Assembly (NCBI GenBank): GCA_040217155.1
Contig: JAVJNS010000035.1
Coordinates: 124,001 to 188,000 of the forward strand
Length of the DNA: 64,000 nucleotides
Direction of reading: 5' to 3'
From: Pelagibius sp040217155
GTDB lineage: Bacteria; Pseudomonadota; Alphaproteobacteria; Kiloniellales; Kiloniellaceae
The translations under genes and the position numbers were made by a program. Below are positions 44,292 to 52,275 of this stretch, piece after piece. The stretch's first letter is position 1. The number at the start of each line of letters is the position of its first letter. The notes beneath the pieces were generated by a model, which saw nothing but the letters and a program-made list of their open reading frames with translations, ran no database searches and was not told the DNA's origin.

Positions 44292-45152
44292 ATGTCCGGT
44301 ATTCTCTGGCTCGCCTCCTATCCGAAATCCGGCAATACATGGATGCGCGTGTTCCTGGCGAACCTTATCCTCAACGAACCCGAGCCCCTGGAACTCAAGC
44401 GCATCAATGAGGTGTGCTCCAGCGAGCCCAACGAAGTCTGGTTCAAACCACTGACCAAAAGCCCGGTCGCAGACCTCAGCGAACGGCAGATCGCGCGCCT
44501 GCGCACCAAGGCGCAGGAGCGGGCGGCGCGATTGAACAAGAACATCATCCCGATGAAGACCCACAGTTTCCTCGGCAAGGATCACGGGGCCCCGACCATC
44601 TCGCTCACCGCCAGCATCGGCGTCATCTATATCGTGCGCGATCCGCGCGACGTGGCGGTTTCGGCCGCCGACCACTACGGCCTCACCCTCGACCAGACGA
44701 TCGAGATGATGAACGACAAGAATGCGCGCGGCCGGGGCATGCCGGGCAATACGGTCTACGAGCGCATGGGGACCTGGTCCGACCATGTGAAATCTTGGAC
44801 CAAGTGGACGCACAGCCCCCTGCAGGTTCTGCGCTACGAGGACATGCTGGCCGATCCGCTGGGGCAGCTCGGCGCCGTCGCCAGGAAGTTGGGCATTACC
44901 GAAGACGCAGCGCGCCTTCGCCGGGCGGTCGAGTTCTCCGCCTTCAAAACGCTGCAAGCCCAGGAAGCCAAGACCGGCTTTGCCGAGAAGTCGGTGAACA
45001 GCCAGCGCTTCTTCCGTTCGGGCAGTTCCGGGGCGTGGCGCGACACACTGGCGCCAGAGCAGGTCGCCGCCATCGAGCGCGACCACGCCGTTCAGATGCG
45101 CCGCTTCGGCTACCTGCCGAAGCCAAGCCAGCAAGCTGAAAGGGTTTCCTGA
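44292..45152 (+). CDS. sulfotransferase family protein, copy 1
   Basis: 286 aa from the ATG at 44292 (MSGILWLASYPKSGNTWMR). YPKSGNTWMR is the 5'-phosphosulfate binding loop, and YIVRDPRDVAVSAADHY is the 3'-phosphate binding motif, both of the PAPS-dependent cytosolic sulfotransferase fold. The catalytic His is probably in MKTHSFLG. The acceptor may be a glycan, lipid or small molecule; nothing in the sequence tells. It is directly followed by a paralogue with a 2-base gap. Confidence 0.9.
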   Translation: MSGILWLASYPKSGNTWMRVFLANLILNEPEPLELKRINEVCSSEPNEVWFKPLTKSPVADLSERQIARLRTKAQERAARLNKNIIPMKTHSFLGKDHGAPTISLTASIGVIYIVRDPRDVAVSAADHYGLTLDQTIEMMNDKNARGRGMPGNTVYERMGTWSDHVKSWTKWTHSPLQVLRYEDMLADPLGQLGAVARKLGITEDAARLRRAVEFSAFKTLQAQEAKTGFAEKSVNSQRFFRSGSSGAWRDTLAPEQVAAIERDHAVQMRRFGYLPKPSQQAERVS

Positions 45153-45154
45153 CT

Positions 45155-45982
45155 TTGCCCGGTATCCTCTGGCTGGCGTCCTACCCAAAATCGGGCAATA
45201 CCTGGATGCGGGCCTTTCTCGCCAACCTCATCCTGGATGCCGCCGAGCCGCTGCCGCTCAAGCGGATCGGGGAGGTCTGCCCCAGCGAGCCGGCGGAAAT
45301 GTGGTTCCAGCCCGTCGCCAATAAAAAGGTCGCCGACCTCAGGTCGAAAGAAGTCGCCGCCCTGCGCGCCAAGGCCCAGCAGCGCGTGGCAAAGCTCAAC
45401 AAGAACGTCGTGCCGATGAAGACGCACAGCTATCTCGGCGAGGATCAAGGCCATCCGATCCACTCCATGCAGGCGACTTTCGGCGCCATCTATATCATCC
45501 GCGATCCGCGTGACGTGGCGCTCTCCGCTGCCGACCACTTCGGCAAGACTCTCGACGAGATGATCGCCATGATGAACGACCCGCTGGCGATGGGCGCTGC
45601 CATGCCCGGTGTCATCGTCCACGAACTGCAAAGCAGCTGGTCCAATCACGTGGAATCCTGGACCAGATGGAATCACCCAGGCATCTTCGTGGTGCGCTAC
45701 GAGGATCTGCTCGCCGACCCCCTCGACCAGTTCGGCCGCATCGCCAGGCATTTTGGGATTTCGACGGAGACTGTGCGGATCGAACGCGCCGTCGACCACG
45801 CGTCGTTCAAGCAGCTTCAGACTTTAGAGGCGGATCAGGGCTTCATCGAGCGATCCCTGCACAGCGAAAAATTCTTCCGCTCCGGACGGGCGGGCGGCTG
45901 GCGGGACAAGCTGGCGCCGTCCCAGGCCGCGCGGATCGAGAGCGATCATCGGGCGCAGATGAAGCGCTACGGATACCTTTAG
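45155..45982 (+). CDS. sulfotransferase family protein, copy 2
   Basis: 275 aa, started at TTG only two bases after the preceding stop. It repeats the same architecture: MPGILWLASYPKSGNTWMRAFLANLIL, the His in MKTHSYLG and YIIRDPRDVALSAADHFG. By eye about half of the residues match copy 1 throughout, so they are paralogues from tandem duplication that have since diverged. The middle region (about 120-200) differs most, which may mean different acceptors. Followed 16 bases later by yggS. Confidence 0.9.
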   Translation: MPGILWLASYPKSGNTWMRAFLANLILDAAEPLPLKRIGEVCPSEPAEMWFQPVANKKVADLRSKEVAALRAKAQQRVAKLNKNVVPMKTHSYLGEDQGHPIHSMQATFGAIYIIRDPRDVALSAADHFGKTLDEMIAMMNDPLAMGAAMPGVIVHELQSSWSNHVESWTRWNHPGIFVVRYEDLLADPLDQFGRIARHFGISTETVRIERAVDHASFKQLQTLEADQGFIERSLHSEKFFRSGRAGGWRDKLAPSQAARIESDHRAQMKRYGYL

Positions 45983-45998
45983 CGGTTGAGGCAAACGG

Positions 45999-46685
45999 AT
46001 GACCAATCTTTCCGGCGACAAGATTGCCGCCAATCTGGCTGACGTGCGCGCGCGCATCGCCGCCGCCGCCAAAGACAGCGGGCGCCGCGCCGAGGATGTC
46101 TCCCTGGTCGCGGTTTCCAAGGTGCACCGCGCCGCCGCGGTCGAGGCAGCACTGGCGGCGGGACAGACCCTGTTCGGTGAAAACCGGGTTCAGGAAGCCC
46201 AGGGTAAGTTTCCTGACCTGAAGGCGGCCCATCCGCAGTTGCGCCTGCATCTGATCGGGCCGCTGCAAACCAACAAGGTGAAAGACGCCCTCGCACTCTT
46301 CGATGTGATTGAGACTGTCGATCGGCCGAAGCTGGCCCGCGCCCTCGCCAAGGAAGCCGATAAACTTGGCCTCGCACCGGCCTGCTATGTTCAGGTGAAC
46401 ACCGGCGAAGAGCCGCAAAAAGCCGGCATTCTGCCGGCGCAAGCGGATGCTTTCCTCAGCGAATGCCAGGATCTCGGCCTCGATGTCAGGGGCTTGATGT
46501 GCATCCCGCCGGTCGATGAGGAGCCGTCGCTCCATTTCGCCTTCCTGCGCGAAATTGCCAAGCGCAATGGCCTTGCCGGGCTGTCCATGGGCATGAGCGG
46601 CGACTATGAGACTGCGGCGCGTTTCGGTGCCACCCTGGTGCGTGTCGGGACCGGCATCTTCGGCGCCCGACCGGCAGCGGGATAG
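45999..46685 (+). CDS. yggS: YggS family pyridoxal phosphate homeostasis protein
   Basis: 228 aa. LVAVSKVHRAAAVEAAL has the PLP-binding Lys; GENRVQEAQGKF, HLIGPLQTNKVK and GLSMGMSGDYETAARFGATLVRVGTGIFG are the diagnostic family blocks. It binds PLP and maintains its balance without a known catalytic turnover. It is 16 bases after the second sulfotransferase, so cotranscription is likely but functional linkage is not implied. Confidence 0.95.
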   Translation: MTNLSGDKIAANLADVRARIAAAAKDSGRRAEDVSLVAVSKVHRAAAVEAALAAGQTLFGENRVQEAQGKFPDLKAAHPQLRLHLIGPLQTNKVKDALALFDVIETVDRPKLARALAKEADKLGLAPACYVQVNTGEEPQKAGILPAQADAFLSECQDLGLDVRGLMCIPPVDEEPSLHFAFLREIAKRNGLAGLSMGMSGDYETAARFGATLVRVGTGIFGARPAAG

Positions 46686-46713
46686 GCCGATCGGCGCCGG
46701 TCAAACCGCCGCC

Positions 46714-47349
46714 TCAATCGCAGTTACGAAAAACGCAATCGTCGTCGGTAACGGGATTGCGCCTCGGCATCACCGCCCGGCCCAGCAGCCCGACGAATTT
46801 CTGGAAGCGCTCGCCCCGGATGTCCGGATTCGCCCCGGGCGAGCCTTCGCCATAGGCGACCTCGGTTTCGCCGCGGCAGAGGCCGGCCAAGGTCCGCGTC
46901 GAACCGGCGTCATTCTGTCCGCGGCCGGCCGCCAAAAATTCCGCGCTCATGTCCGGCCCGCAAAGATCCTGCCGATCGAAGGCCTTGGGCGCGCCGTAGG
47001 CGATGCGCAGGCGATAGGCGGGTCGTGGCGCGTCGTCGGGCCGGCCGGTATAGTTTCGCGGCATCCACGCCGGACCGGACTGCCGCAGTCCCGCCACAGT
47101 GGCCTCAAGGACGTTCTCCGGCGCCACACCCGGGGTCGGACTGCCGTAGGTTTCGACCAGCAGCGGATGTGCCGCCGCAAGGCTGTTGGGCACGTAGCCG
47201 GCGGTGAAGGCGGTGTAGTAGACAGTGCCGCCCCCTGTTCCTGTACCCGTACAGGCGCCGAGACCGAGCACAACCATCAGGGCAAGAGACCGCATTGGCA
47301 GGCCACGCCTGCTTGTCGCCGAACCTGCAGCGTATCGTTGCTTCTGCAT
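46714..47349 (-). CDS. hypothetical lipoprotein
   Basis: 211 aa from the ATG at 47349, chosen because GGAG lies seven bases upstream; the ATG at 47295 (MRSLALMVVLGLGAC) gives a shorter version. A lipobox VLGLGACTG places the protein on a membrane. The mature part has a beta-rich stretch, PAYRLRIAYGAPKAFD, and closely spaced Cys residues near the C-terminus (DDCVFRNCD). Not recognised beyond an envelope lipoprotein. It converges with yggS. Confidence 0.65.
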   Translation of the reverse strand: MQKQRYAAGSATSRRGLPMRSLALMVVLGLGACTGTGTGGGTVYYTAFTAGYVPNSLAAAHPLLVETYGSPTPGVAPENVLEATVAGLRQSGPAWMPRNYTGRPDDAPRPAYRLRIAYGAPKAFDRQDLCGPDMSAEFLAAGRGQNDAGSTRTLAGLCRGETEVAYGEGSPGANPDIRGERFQKFVGLLGRAVMPRRNPVTDDDCVFRNCD

Positions 47350-47425
47350 GCTATGTCTCCAAGCTGCCAAGGGGCCTCTCTTCACTCTACGCGGCGAAAC
47401 GCGATTTGGTGCCCCGCAGACAGTC

Positions 47426-47461
47426 AAAAAAAGGTGAGCACCCCGATGGGGCATCGGTCAC
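47426..47461 (-). terminator. probable intrinsic terminator of the L,D-transpeptidase gene
   Basis: On the minus strand an imperfect hairpin (GTGA...GCCCC-ATC-GGGG...TCAC) spanning the stop codon is followed by seven T residues (A7 at 47426-47432 on the plus strand). The stem has internal mismatches, so the call is moderate. Confidence 0.5.
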
Positions 47462-47997
47462 GGCGCCAGAACCTCCACGGCGCTGCCGGGTCGGGCTTCT
47501 GCCAGCACGGTCAACAGGTTGGGCAGCGCCAGACCCACGCAGCCTTCGGTAGGTCCGTAGTCGTCGCGCGCCACATGCAAGAAAATCGCGCTGCCGGCGC
47601 CGGCCACGACGGGGTCGTCGTTGTGCCCCAGCACCACCACCACGTCGTAGAGCCCGTCGTCGCGGACCATGCGCTCGTGGCTGGCCGCAAAAGGCAGCTT
47701 CACCGGCTGGTTATAGGCCGCGTTGGCCGGGTCGTCGCACCAGCCGTCGTCTGCAAGGATCGGCGTACAGGGAAAGGCGGAGCGAGGCGCCTCGTGGCGA
47801 TCGGCCCGATACAGCACCCGGCGCAGCGGCCAGCGCCCGACAGGGGTGGCCCCGTCGCCTTCTTCCTTGTGGCGGCTGAGGGCCCCGCGGCCGATGGCGC
47901 AGCGCCACGCCTGCCTGCCCCACTGTGCCCGGGCCCGGCCATTTTCCAGGGCAACACGCAGGTCGAGCGCGGTCTTGGAATCGAGATCAAGGCTCAT
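47458..47997 (-). CDS. L,D-transpeptidase (YkuD-like)
   Basis: 179 aa. The catalytic block HVARDDYGPTEGCVGL has the His and the nucleophilic Cys in the GCVGL context. The sequence begins without a visible signal peptide or membrane anchor (MSLDLDSKTALDLRVAL), so location is unsettled; the DUF-type YkuD subfamily with an N-terminal beta domain often lacks one. It may cross-link or modify peptidoglycan. It lies 65 bases downstream of the 326-aa gene. Confidence 0.82.
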   Translation of the reverse strand: MSLDLDSKTALDLRVALENGRARAQWGRQAWRCAIGRGALSRHKEEGDGATPVGRWPLRRVLYRADRHEAPRSAFPCTPILADDGWCDDPANAAYNQPVKLPFAASHERMVRDDGLYDVVVVLGHNDDPVVAGAGSAIFLHVARDDYGPTEGCVGLALPNLLTVLAEARPGSAVEVLAP

Positions 47998-48062
47998 GCC
48001 GGGCAGACTAAAGCCTTCTTCGGCAGGAGTGAATCACTTCCGTCCTCGGCCCGAAGCGATGC

Positions 48063-49043
48063 TCAGGAGTTGCCGGCGGCAGCGTTTGCAGGATCCGACT
48101 GCCAACGGGCCTTGTCTTTGGCGGCGGCCTCCGGGCCCTGCCGGGCCATGGTCCTGTACTTGTCCAAAGCCTGCATCATGCGGTCGGCGAGGCCGGCTTC
48201 ACCGGCGCTTTGGGCGAAGAGCAGAGGGTGGGCCGCCACCGCTTCGCCGGGTTTCCCGCCAGCCGCCTGGGCGTCCGGTCCTGGCGGAGTCGCCAGCGCA
48301 TCGGTCTGAGGCTTGGCCGCTGGGGCAGGCGCCGCGACCCGCGGTGGCCGGGGCGGCAGGGGATAGGATTTCAGTTCCGCTGCTTCTTGACGGCCCGCCA
48401 GCGGCAGGCCCGATGGCACGCTCTTGGCACTGTTACCGGCCACCGCCGCCGGCGGCCCAGCGCCACTTAGATCCTTGAAGAGCGCGTTCAAGGCATCCTG
48501 CCCGGTCAGCACTCCGTCCGCACTGCCGTTGGTTGCGGGCGTGCCCGTCGTCGAAGACGTATTGAGGGGCGGTGGCGCAGCGGCGGCCGGGCCGGCGGCC
48601 GTCGTCAAAGGCTCGGCAGAGGCGCCATCGAATGCCGGGGCGGCGGCCGGGCCGACCTCAAGCGAAGCGGCTTCTCCGTCATCGGCCCCGGCGAACTGCG
48701 GTTCTGCGGCCGAGTCGTCGCCGGTAAACAGCGCCACCAGGGTCTCGCCGACGTCCCTGCCGGCAGCTTCATCGAAGAGTGTGTTCGCGGCAGCCGAGAT
48801 GAACCCGGCTGGCCCGCCGAAGAGGGTGCCGCCGAAGATGCGGGCGTGCGGACTGATCTCGTCACCGGTGATCTGTCGATACAGCGTCGAGACGACGGGT
48901 ATGTGCTGCAGCGGATTGATGATGTCGATAAAGTCGTCGAAGCTGAACTCGCCGTTGCTGGGGCCGTCGAAACCAAGCTCACGCTGCCGCGCGGTTAGCT
49001 GCTGCGGGTTTCGATAGTCGCCGACGAACTCCAGATCGATCAT
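48063..49043 (-). CDS. conserved hypothetical protein with Pro/Ala-rich tail
   Basis: 326 aa. The first ~110 residues form a distinct segment (SFDDFIDIINPLQHIPVVST, then YRQITGDEISPHARIFGGTL and GGPAGFISAAANTLFDEAAG) that may hold a short hydrophobic helix. From about 115 to 260 the sequence is low-complexity Ala/Pro/Gly, and the end (AGLADRMMQALDKYRTMARQ) is a short helix. I do not recognise the family; no signal peptide is evident. It is flanked by envelope genes on the same strand. Confidence 0.6.
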   Translation of the reverse strand: MIDLEFVGDYRNPQQLTARQRELGFDGPSNGEFSFDDFIDIINPLQHIPVVSTLYRQITGDEISPHARIFGGTLFGGPAGFISAAANTLFDEAAGRDVGETLVALFTGDDSAAEPQFAGADDGEAASLEVGPAAAPAFDGASAEPLTTAAGPAAAAPPPLNTSSTTGTPATNGSADGVLTGQDALNALFKDLSGAGPPAAVAGNSAKSVPSGLPLAGRQEAAELKSYPLPPRPPRVAAPAPAAKPQTDALATPPGPDAQAAGGKPGEAVAAHPLLFAQSAGEAGLADRMMQALDKYRTMARQGPEAAAKDKARWQSDPANAAAGNS

Positions 49044-49201
49044 AAGCCCTCCACCTGCTCTTTCAGCAAGAAGCGGGCCAGGGGATGGGCCTAAGGAGAA
49101 TCAAAGACTTACTGCGGAAGCGGCGGCCCGGCAGATGACGCCGGGCAGCTTCTGCCCGGCGGTCCCTGCCGTACTTCCGGCCGGATTTGCCGGCAATCCA
49201 T

Positions 49202-50386
49202 CTAAAATAGATGGCCGAAGCGCGCCGCCTTGGTGGCCAGATAGAAGTCGTTATGGCCATTCGACGGGAAGCTGTGGCCGACTCGTTCCTCCACGGCAAT
49301 TCCGAAGCGGCTGAGGGCGGCGACCTTCTGCGGGTTGTTGGTCATCAGCCTGACCTTGCGGAAGCCCAGGTGATGCAACATCTGCGCCGCCGGCAGGTAG
49401 ACCCGTTCGTCAGCGTCGAATCCCAGTTGCTCGTTGGCATCCAAGGTATCGGAGCCGCGGTCCTGCAAGGTATAGGCGCGCAGCTTGTTGACCAGACCGA
49501 TGCCGCGGCCTTCCTGCATCAGGTAGAGCACAACGCCGGCGCCGGCGTCGGCCATGGCCTGGATGGCGCCGCGCAGCTGGTCGCCGCAATCGCAGCGCAG
49601 CGATCCCAATAGGTCGCCGGTGAAGCATTCGGAATGCAGGCGCAGCAGCAGCGGTTGGTCGCCCTCGGGCTTGCCGACGATAATGGCGAGGTGCTCCATG
49701 CCGCCATCGTCGGGGCGAAAGGCGACGATGCGGGCCGTCTCGGCCCCGGCCAGCGGCACCGTGGCATCGGCGACCGGCGTCAGGCCGCGCGCCGCGGCGA
49801 AGCGGTATTCGGAAACACTGGCGGCGGATACCGCCATAAGGTCGCGGGCATCGGCCCAGGCGACCGGACTTTGCACCGGCTGGCCGGGCAGCGGCGCCAG
49901 CAGGGCGGCCGGCAGCAGCCGCGCCAGTTTGGTAAGTTCCACCGCGGCGATGTCGAGCCCCGGCGGCGCTGTCACGGCTTGGCCAGCCTGCAGCGGCGCG
50001 TTCTGCGGGCTGGTGGGGTCGGCCAGGGCGCGGATGTCGTCCGCTTCCTGCCTTTCCAAGGCCAGCGCCAGGACGCCGCCACTGGCGACCAGGCTTTCCG
50101 TACCGGGCAAGCCCAGGGCCTGGGCCCGGCGCGCCGTTAGCAGCAGCATCGGCTCGGTGCCGGTCAGGGCGGCCAGCGCCGCCAGACCGGCGGGCGTGGT
50201 TTCCTCCGCGGCCTGCACCAAGGCGCCCTGGCCCGACCAGTTGTGCAATACCACGCTGGCGCCGCGGCGCAACTCGGCGAGCGCCCGCTCGACCGATTGA
50301 AGGACGGCGGCATCGGGGCCCTTCGCCCCTGGCCTCACGGTCCCGGGTTTCACGGCCGATTTCTGGTGTCTGGCGTTCTGCTGCAT
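49202..50386 (-). CDS. ribA: GTP cyclohydrolase II with degenerate RibB-like N-terminal domain
   Basis: 394 aa. The C-terminal GTP cyclohydrolase II domain has the zinc-binding cysteines in SECFTGDLLGSLRCDCGDQL and LYLMQEGRGIGLVNKLRAY; it opens GTP to the first riboflavin precursor. The N-terminal ~190 residues resemble 3,4-dihydroxy-2-butanone phosphate synthase in fold but lack its acidic active-site motif, so only the RibA activity is expected. No FMN riboswitch is seen upstream (50387-50595). Confidence 0.9.
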   Translation of the reverse strand: MQQNARHQKSAVKPGTVRPGAKGPDAAVLQSVERALAELRRGASVVLHNWSGQGALVQAAEETTPAGLAALAALTGTEPMLLLTARRAQALGLPGTESLVASGGVLALALERQEADDIRALADPTSPQNAPLQAGQAVTAPPGLDIAAVELTKLARLLPAALLAPLPGQPVQSPVAWADARDLMAVSAASVSEYRFAAARGLTPVADATVPLAGAETARIVAFRPDDGGMEHLAIIVGKPEGDQPLLLRLHSECFTGDLLGSLRCDCGDQLRGAIQAMADAGAGVVLYLMQEGRGIGLVNKLRAYTLQDRGSDTLDANEQLGFDADERVYLPAAQMLHHLGFRKVRLMTNNPQKVAALSRFGIAVEERVGHSFPSNGHNDFYLATKAARFGHLF

Positions 50387-50595
50387 CGCAATTCAGGGTT
50401 ATCGATAGCCACTTTACGGGCCGGGCGGCGCCGTGTCACGGTGGCGTCCACCCTGGCGCCCGTCGTCGACGAGGTGCCGCTTCACGCAACACTTAAGTGC
50501 CGCCACACCAAAACGCCAGCGTTTCGGTGGCGAATTGAAAAGGCTCATTGCCGGCCGCGCACCGTCAGTGGGGATTTGGACGAGGAGCACGTTGC

Positions 50596-51489
50596 ATGAC
50601 AAGCCGGCGGGGCAGCACCGAGGTTTTTCGCGACTACGATCAGGCGGCGCTCGACGGTGAACTGAATCTCCGCGCCCGCTGGCCCGACCATCCCGGGTTC
50701 TTTGAGCGCTGGGCGCGTGACAGCGCCGCGGCACGTACGCAGCTGGACGGCCATCTCGATCTGGCGTACGGCCCTAGCCCCTTGGAAAATTTGGACCTGT
50801 TTCCAGCGAAGGGCGATTCCCCCGCCCCCTTGCTGGCGTTCGTTCACGGCGGCTACTGGCAAGCTCTCGATAAGGGTGACTACAGCTACCTGGCGCCGGT
50901 CTTCGTCGACGCGGGCATTGCCTTTGCGAGCCTCAACTATGGCCTGGCGCCGGAGACCAAGATCGGTGCGATGATCGATCAGACGCGCCGCGCCCTGGCC
51001 TGGCTCCATCGCCGCGCCGGCGATTACGGCATCGACCCAACGCGCATCGTCGTCGCCGGGCACTCCGCCGGCGGCCACTTGGCGGCCATGGCGCTGTCGA
51101 CCGACTGGCAGGGCCTGGACCCGACGCTGCCGGCGGACCTCCTGGCCGGCGGCTGTTCGATCTCCGGGGTCTACGACCTGGAGCCGCTGCGCCTTAGCTA
51201 TCACAACAAGATCCTGCACATCGCTGAGCCGGAGGTCGCGCCCTGGAGCCCGCTGCATTGTTTGCCAAAGCGCGCGGCGCCCTTATTGCTTGCCGTCGGT
51301 GCGGAAGAAACCAACGAGTTTTTGCGTCAACACGCGGAATACGCTGCCGCCTGGCAGACCTGTGGCTTGCCGCTGCACGAAGTCGGCATGTCTGGGCTGC
51401 ACCACTTCAGCGCCGTCGACGCGCTGGCGGCTCCGGATCACGGTCTCAATGCCGCAGTGCAGCAGCTGCTGCGCCAGGGGTCTGCTTGA
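50596..51489 (+). CDS. alpha/beta hydrolase (esterase/kynurenine-formamidase-like)
   Basis: 297 aa from the ATG at 50596, preceded by GAGGAG; the frame upstream is junk. FVHGGYWQALDKGDYSY provides the HGGYW oxyanion motif, and GHSAGGHLAAM the nucleophile Ser. HHFSAVDAL likely carries the catalytic His. The HGGYW pattern is shared with kynurenine formamidase and carboxylesterase-type hydrolases; the substrate is open. Divergent from ribA. Confidence 0.85.
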   Translation: MTSRRGSTEVFRDYDQAALDGELNLRARWPDHPGFFERWARDSAAARTQLDGHLDLAYGPSPLENLDLFPAKGDSPAPLLAFVHGGYWQALDKGDYSYLAPVFVDAGIAFASLNYGLAPETKIGAMIDQTRRALAWLHRRAGDYGIDPTRIVVAGHSAGGHLAAMALSTDWQGLDPTLPADLLAGGCSISGVYDLEPLRLSYHNKILHIAEPEVAPWSPLHCLPKRAAPLLLAVGAEETNEFLRQHAEYAAAWQTCGLPLHEVGMSGLHHFSAVDALAAPDHGLNAAVQQLLRQGSA

Positions 51490-51559
51490 ACCCCGGGGGT
51501 TGCGGTGGTATCTGAGGAAATCACAGGTTTTGGGTGGGTTAAGGGATCGGACCTCGTTC

Positions 51560-52255
51560 ATGACAGGCGCCAGCGGCAAGAAAATACTATTGATCGACGA
51601 CGATGAAGCGCTTCGTCAGTCGCTGAGCGAGCAACTCCGGCTGCACGAGGAGTTCGATACGGTCGAAGCGACGACCGCCGCCGACGGAATGGATCAGGCG
51701 AAAGCCGAGTACTTCGACCTGATCCTGCTCGACGTCGGTCTTCCCGATATGGATGGCCGCGAAGTCTGCCGCTTGATGCGTCGCGGCGGCGTCAAATCAC
51801 CGATCATCATGCTGACCGCCGCAGAGTCCGACGCCGACACGATCCTGGCGCTCGATGCCGGCGCCAACGATTATGTCACCAAGCCCTTTCGGCTCGGCGT
51901 GCTGCTGGCGCGTATGCGCGCCCAACTGCGCCAGCACGAGCAGAGCGAGGATGCCGTCTTCACCATTGGCCCCTACACCTTTCGCCCCAGCGCCAAATTG
52001 CTGACCCATGGGGAATCCAAGAAGAAGGTTCGGCTGACGGAAAAGGAAACCTCGATCCTCAAGTATCTCTACCGCAGCGGCGACGCGGTGGTCGGGCGCG
52101 ACAAGCTGTTGGGCGAGGTTTGGGGCTACAACGCCGGAGTGACGACGCACACGCTGGAGACCCACGTTTACCGGCTGCGCCAAAAGATCGAAGAAGACCC
52201 CTCGGCGGCGGAGATCCTGGTCACCGAACCGGGCGGCTATCGCCTGGTGCCCTGA
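51560..52255 (+). CDS. cenR: OmpR-family response regulator, probable CenR
   Basis: 231 aa from the ATG at 51560 (MTGASGKKILLIDDDEALRQ). The receiver has the acidic pocket IDDDE, the phospho-acceptor Asp in LDVGLPDMDG, Thr in MLTA and Lys in TKPF. The C-terminal winged helix has LTEKETSILKYL and WGYNAGVTTHTLETHVYRLRQKI. From memory this matches CenR, the essential envelope regulator of Caulobacter and related bacteria; the symbol is inference. No histidine kinase (CenK) is adjacent. Confidence 0.75.
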   Translation: MTGASGKKILLIDDDEALRQSLSEQLRLHEEFDTVEATTAADGMDQAKAEYFDLILLDVGLPDMDGREVCRLMRRGGVKSPIIMLTAAESDADTILALDAGANDYVTKPFRLGVLLARMRAQLRQHEQSEDAVFTIGPYTFRPSAKLLTHGESKKKVRLTEKETSILKYLYRSGDAVVGRDKLLGEVWGYNAGVTTHTLETHVYRLRQKIEEDPSAAEILVTEPGGYRLVP

Positions 52256-52275
52256 GGCGCGCGCCTCCAAGACGT

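Noticed and set aside
49139..49161. GC-rich hairpin between ribA and the 326-aa gene as a terminator
   Set aside because: The 10-bp stem with a 3-base loop has no T tract on either strand.
50387..50595. FMN riboswitch upstream of ribA
   Set aside because: None of the conserved RFN element blocks can be seen in this gap.
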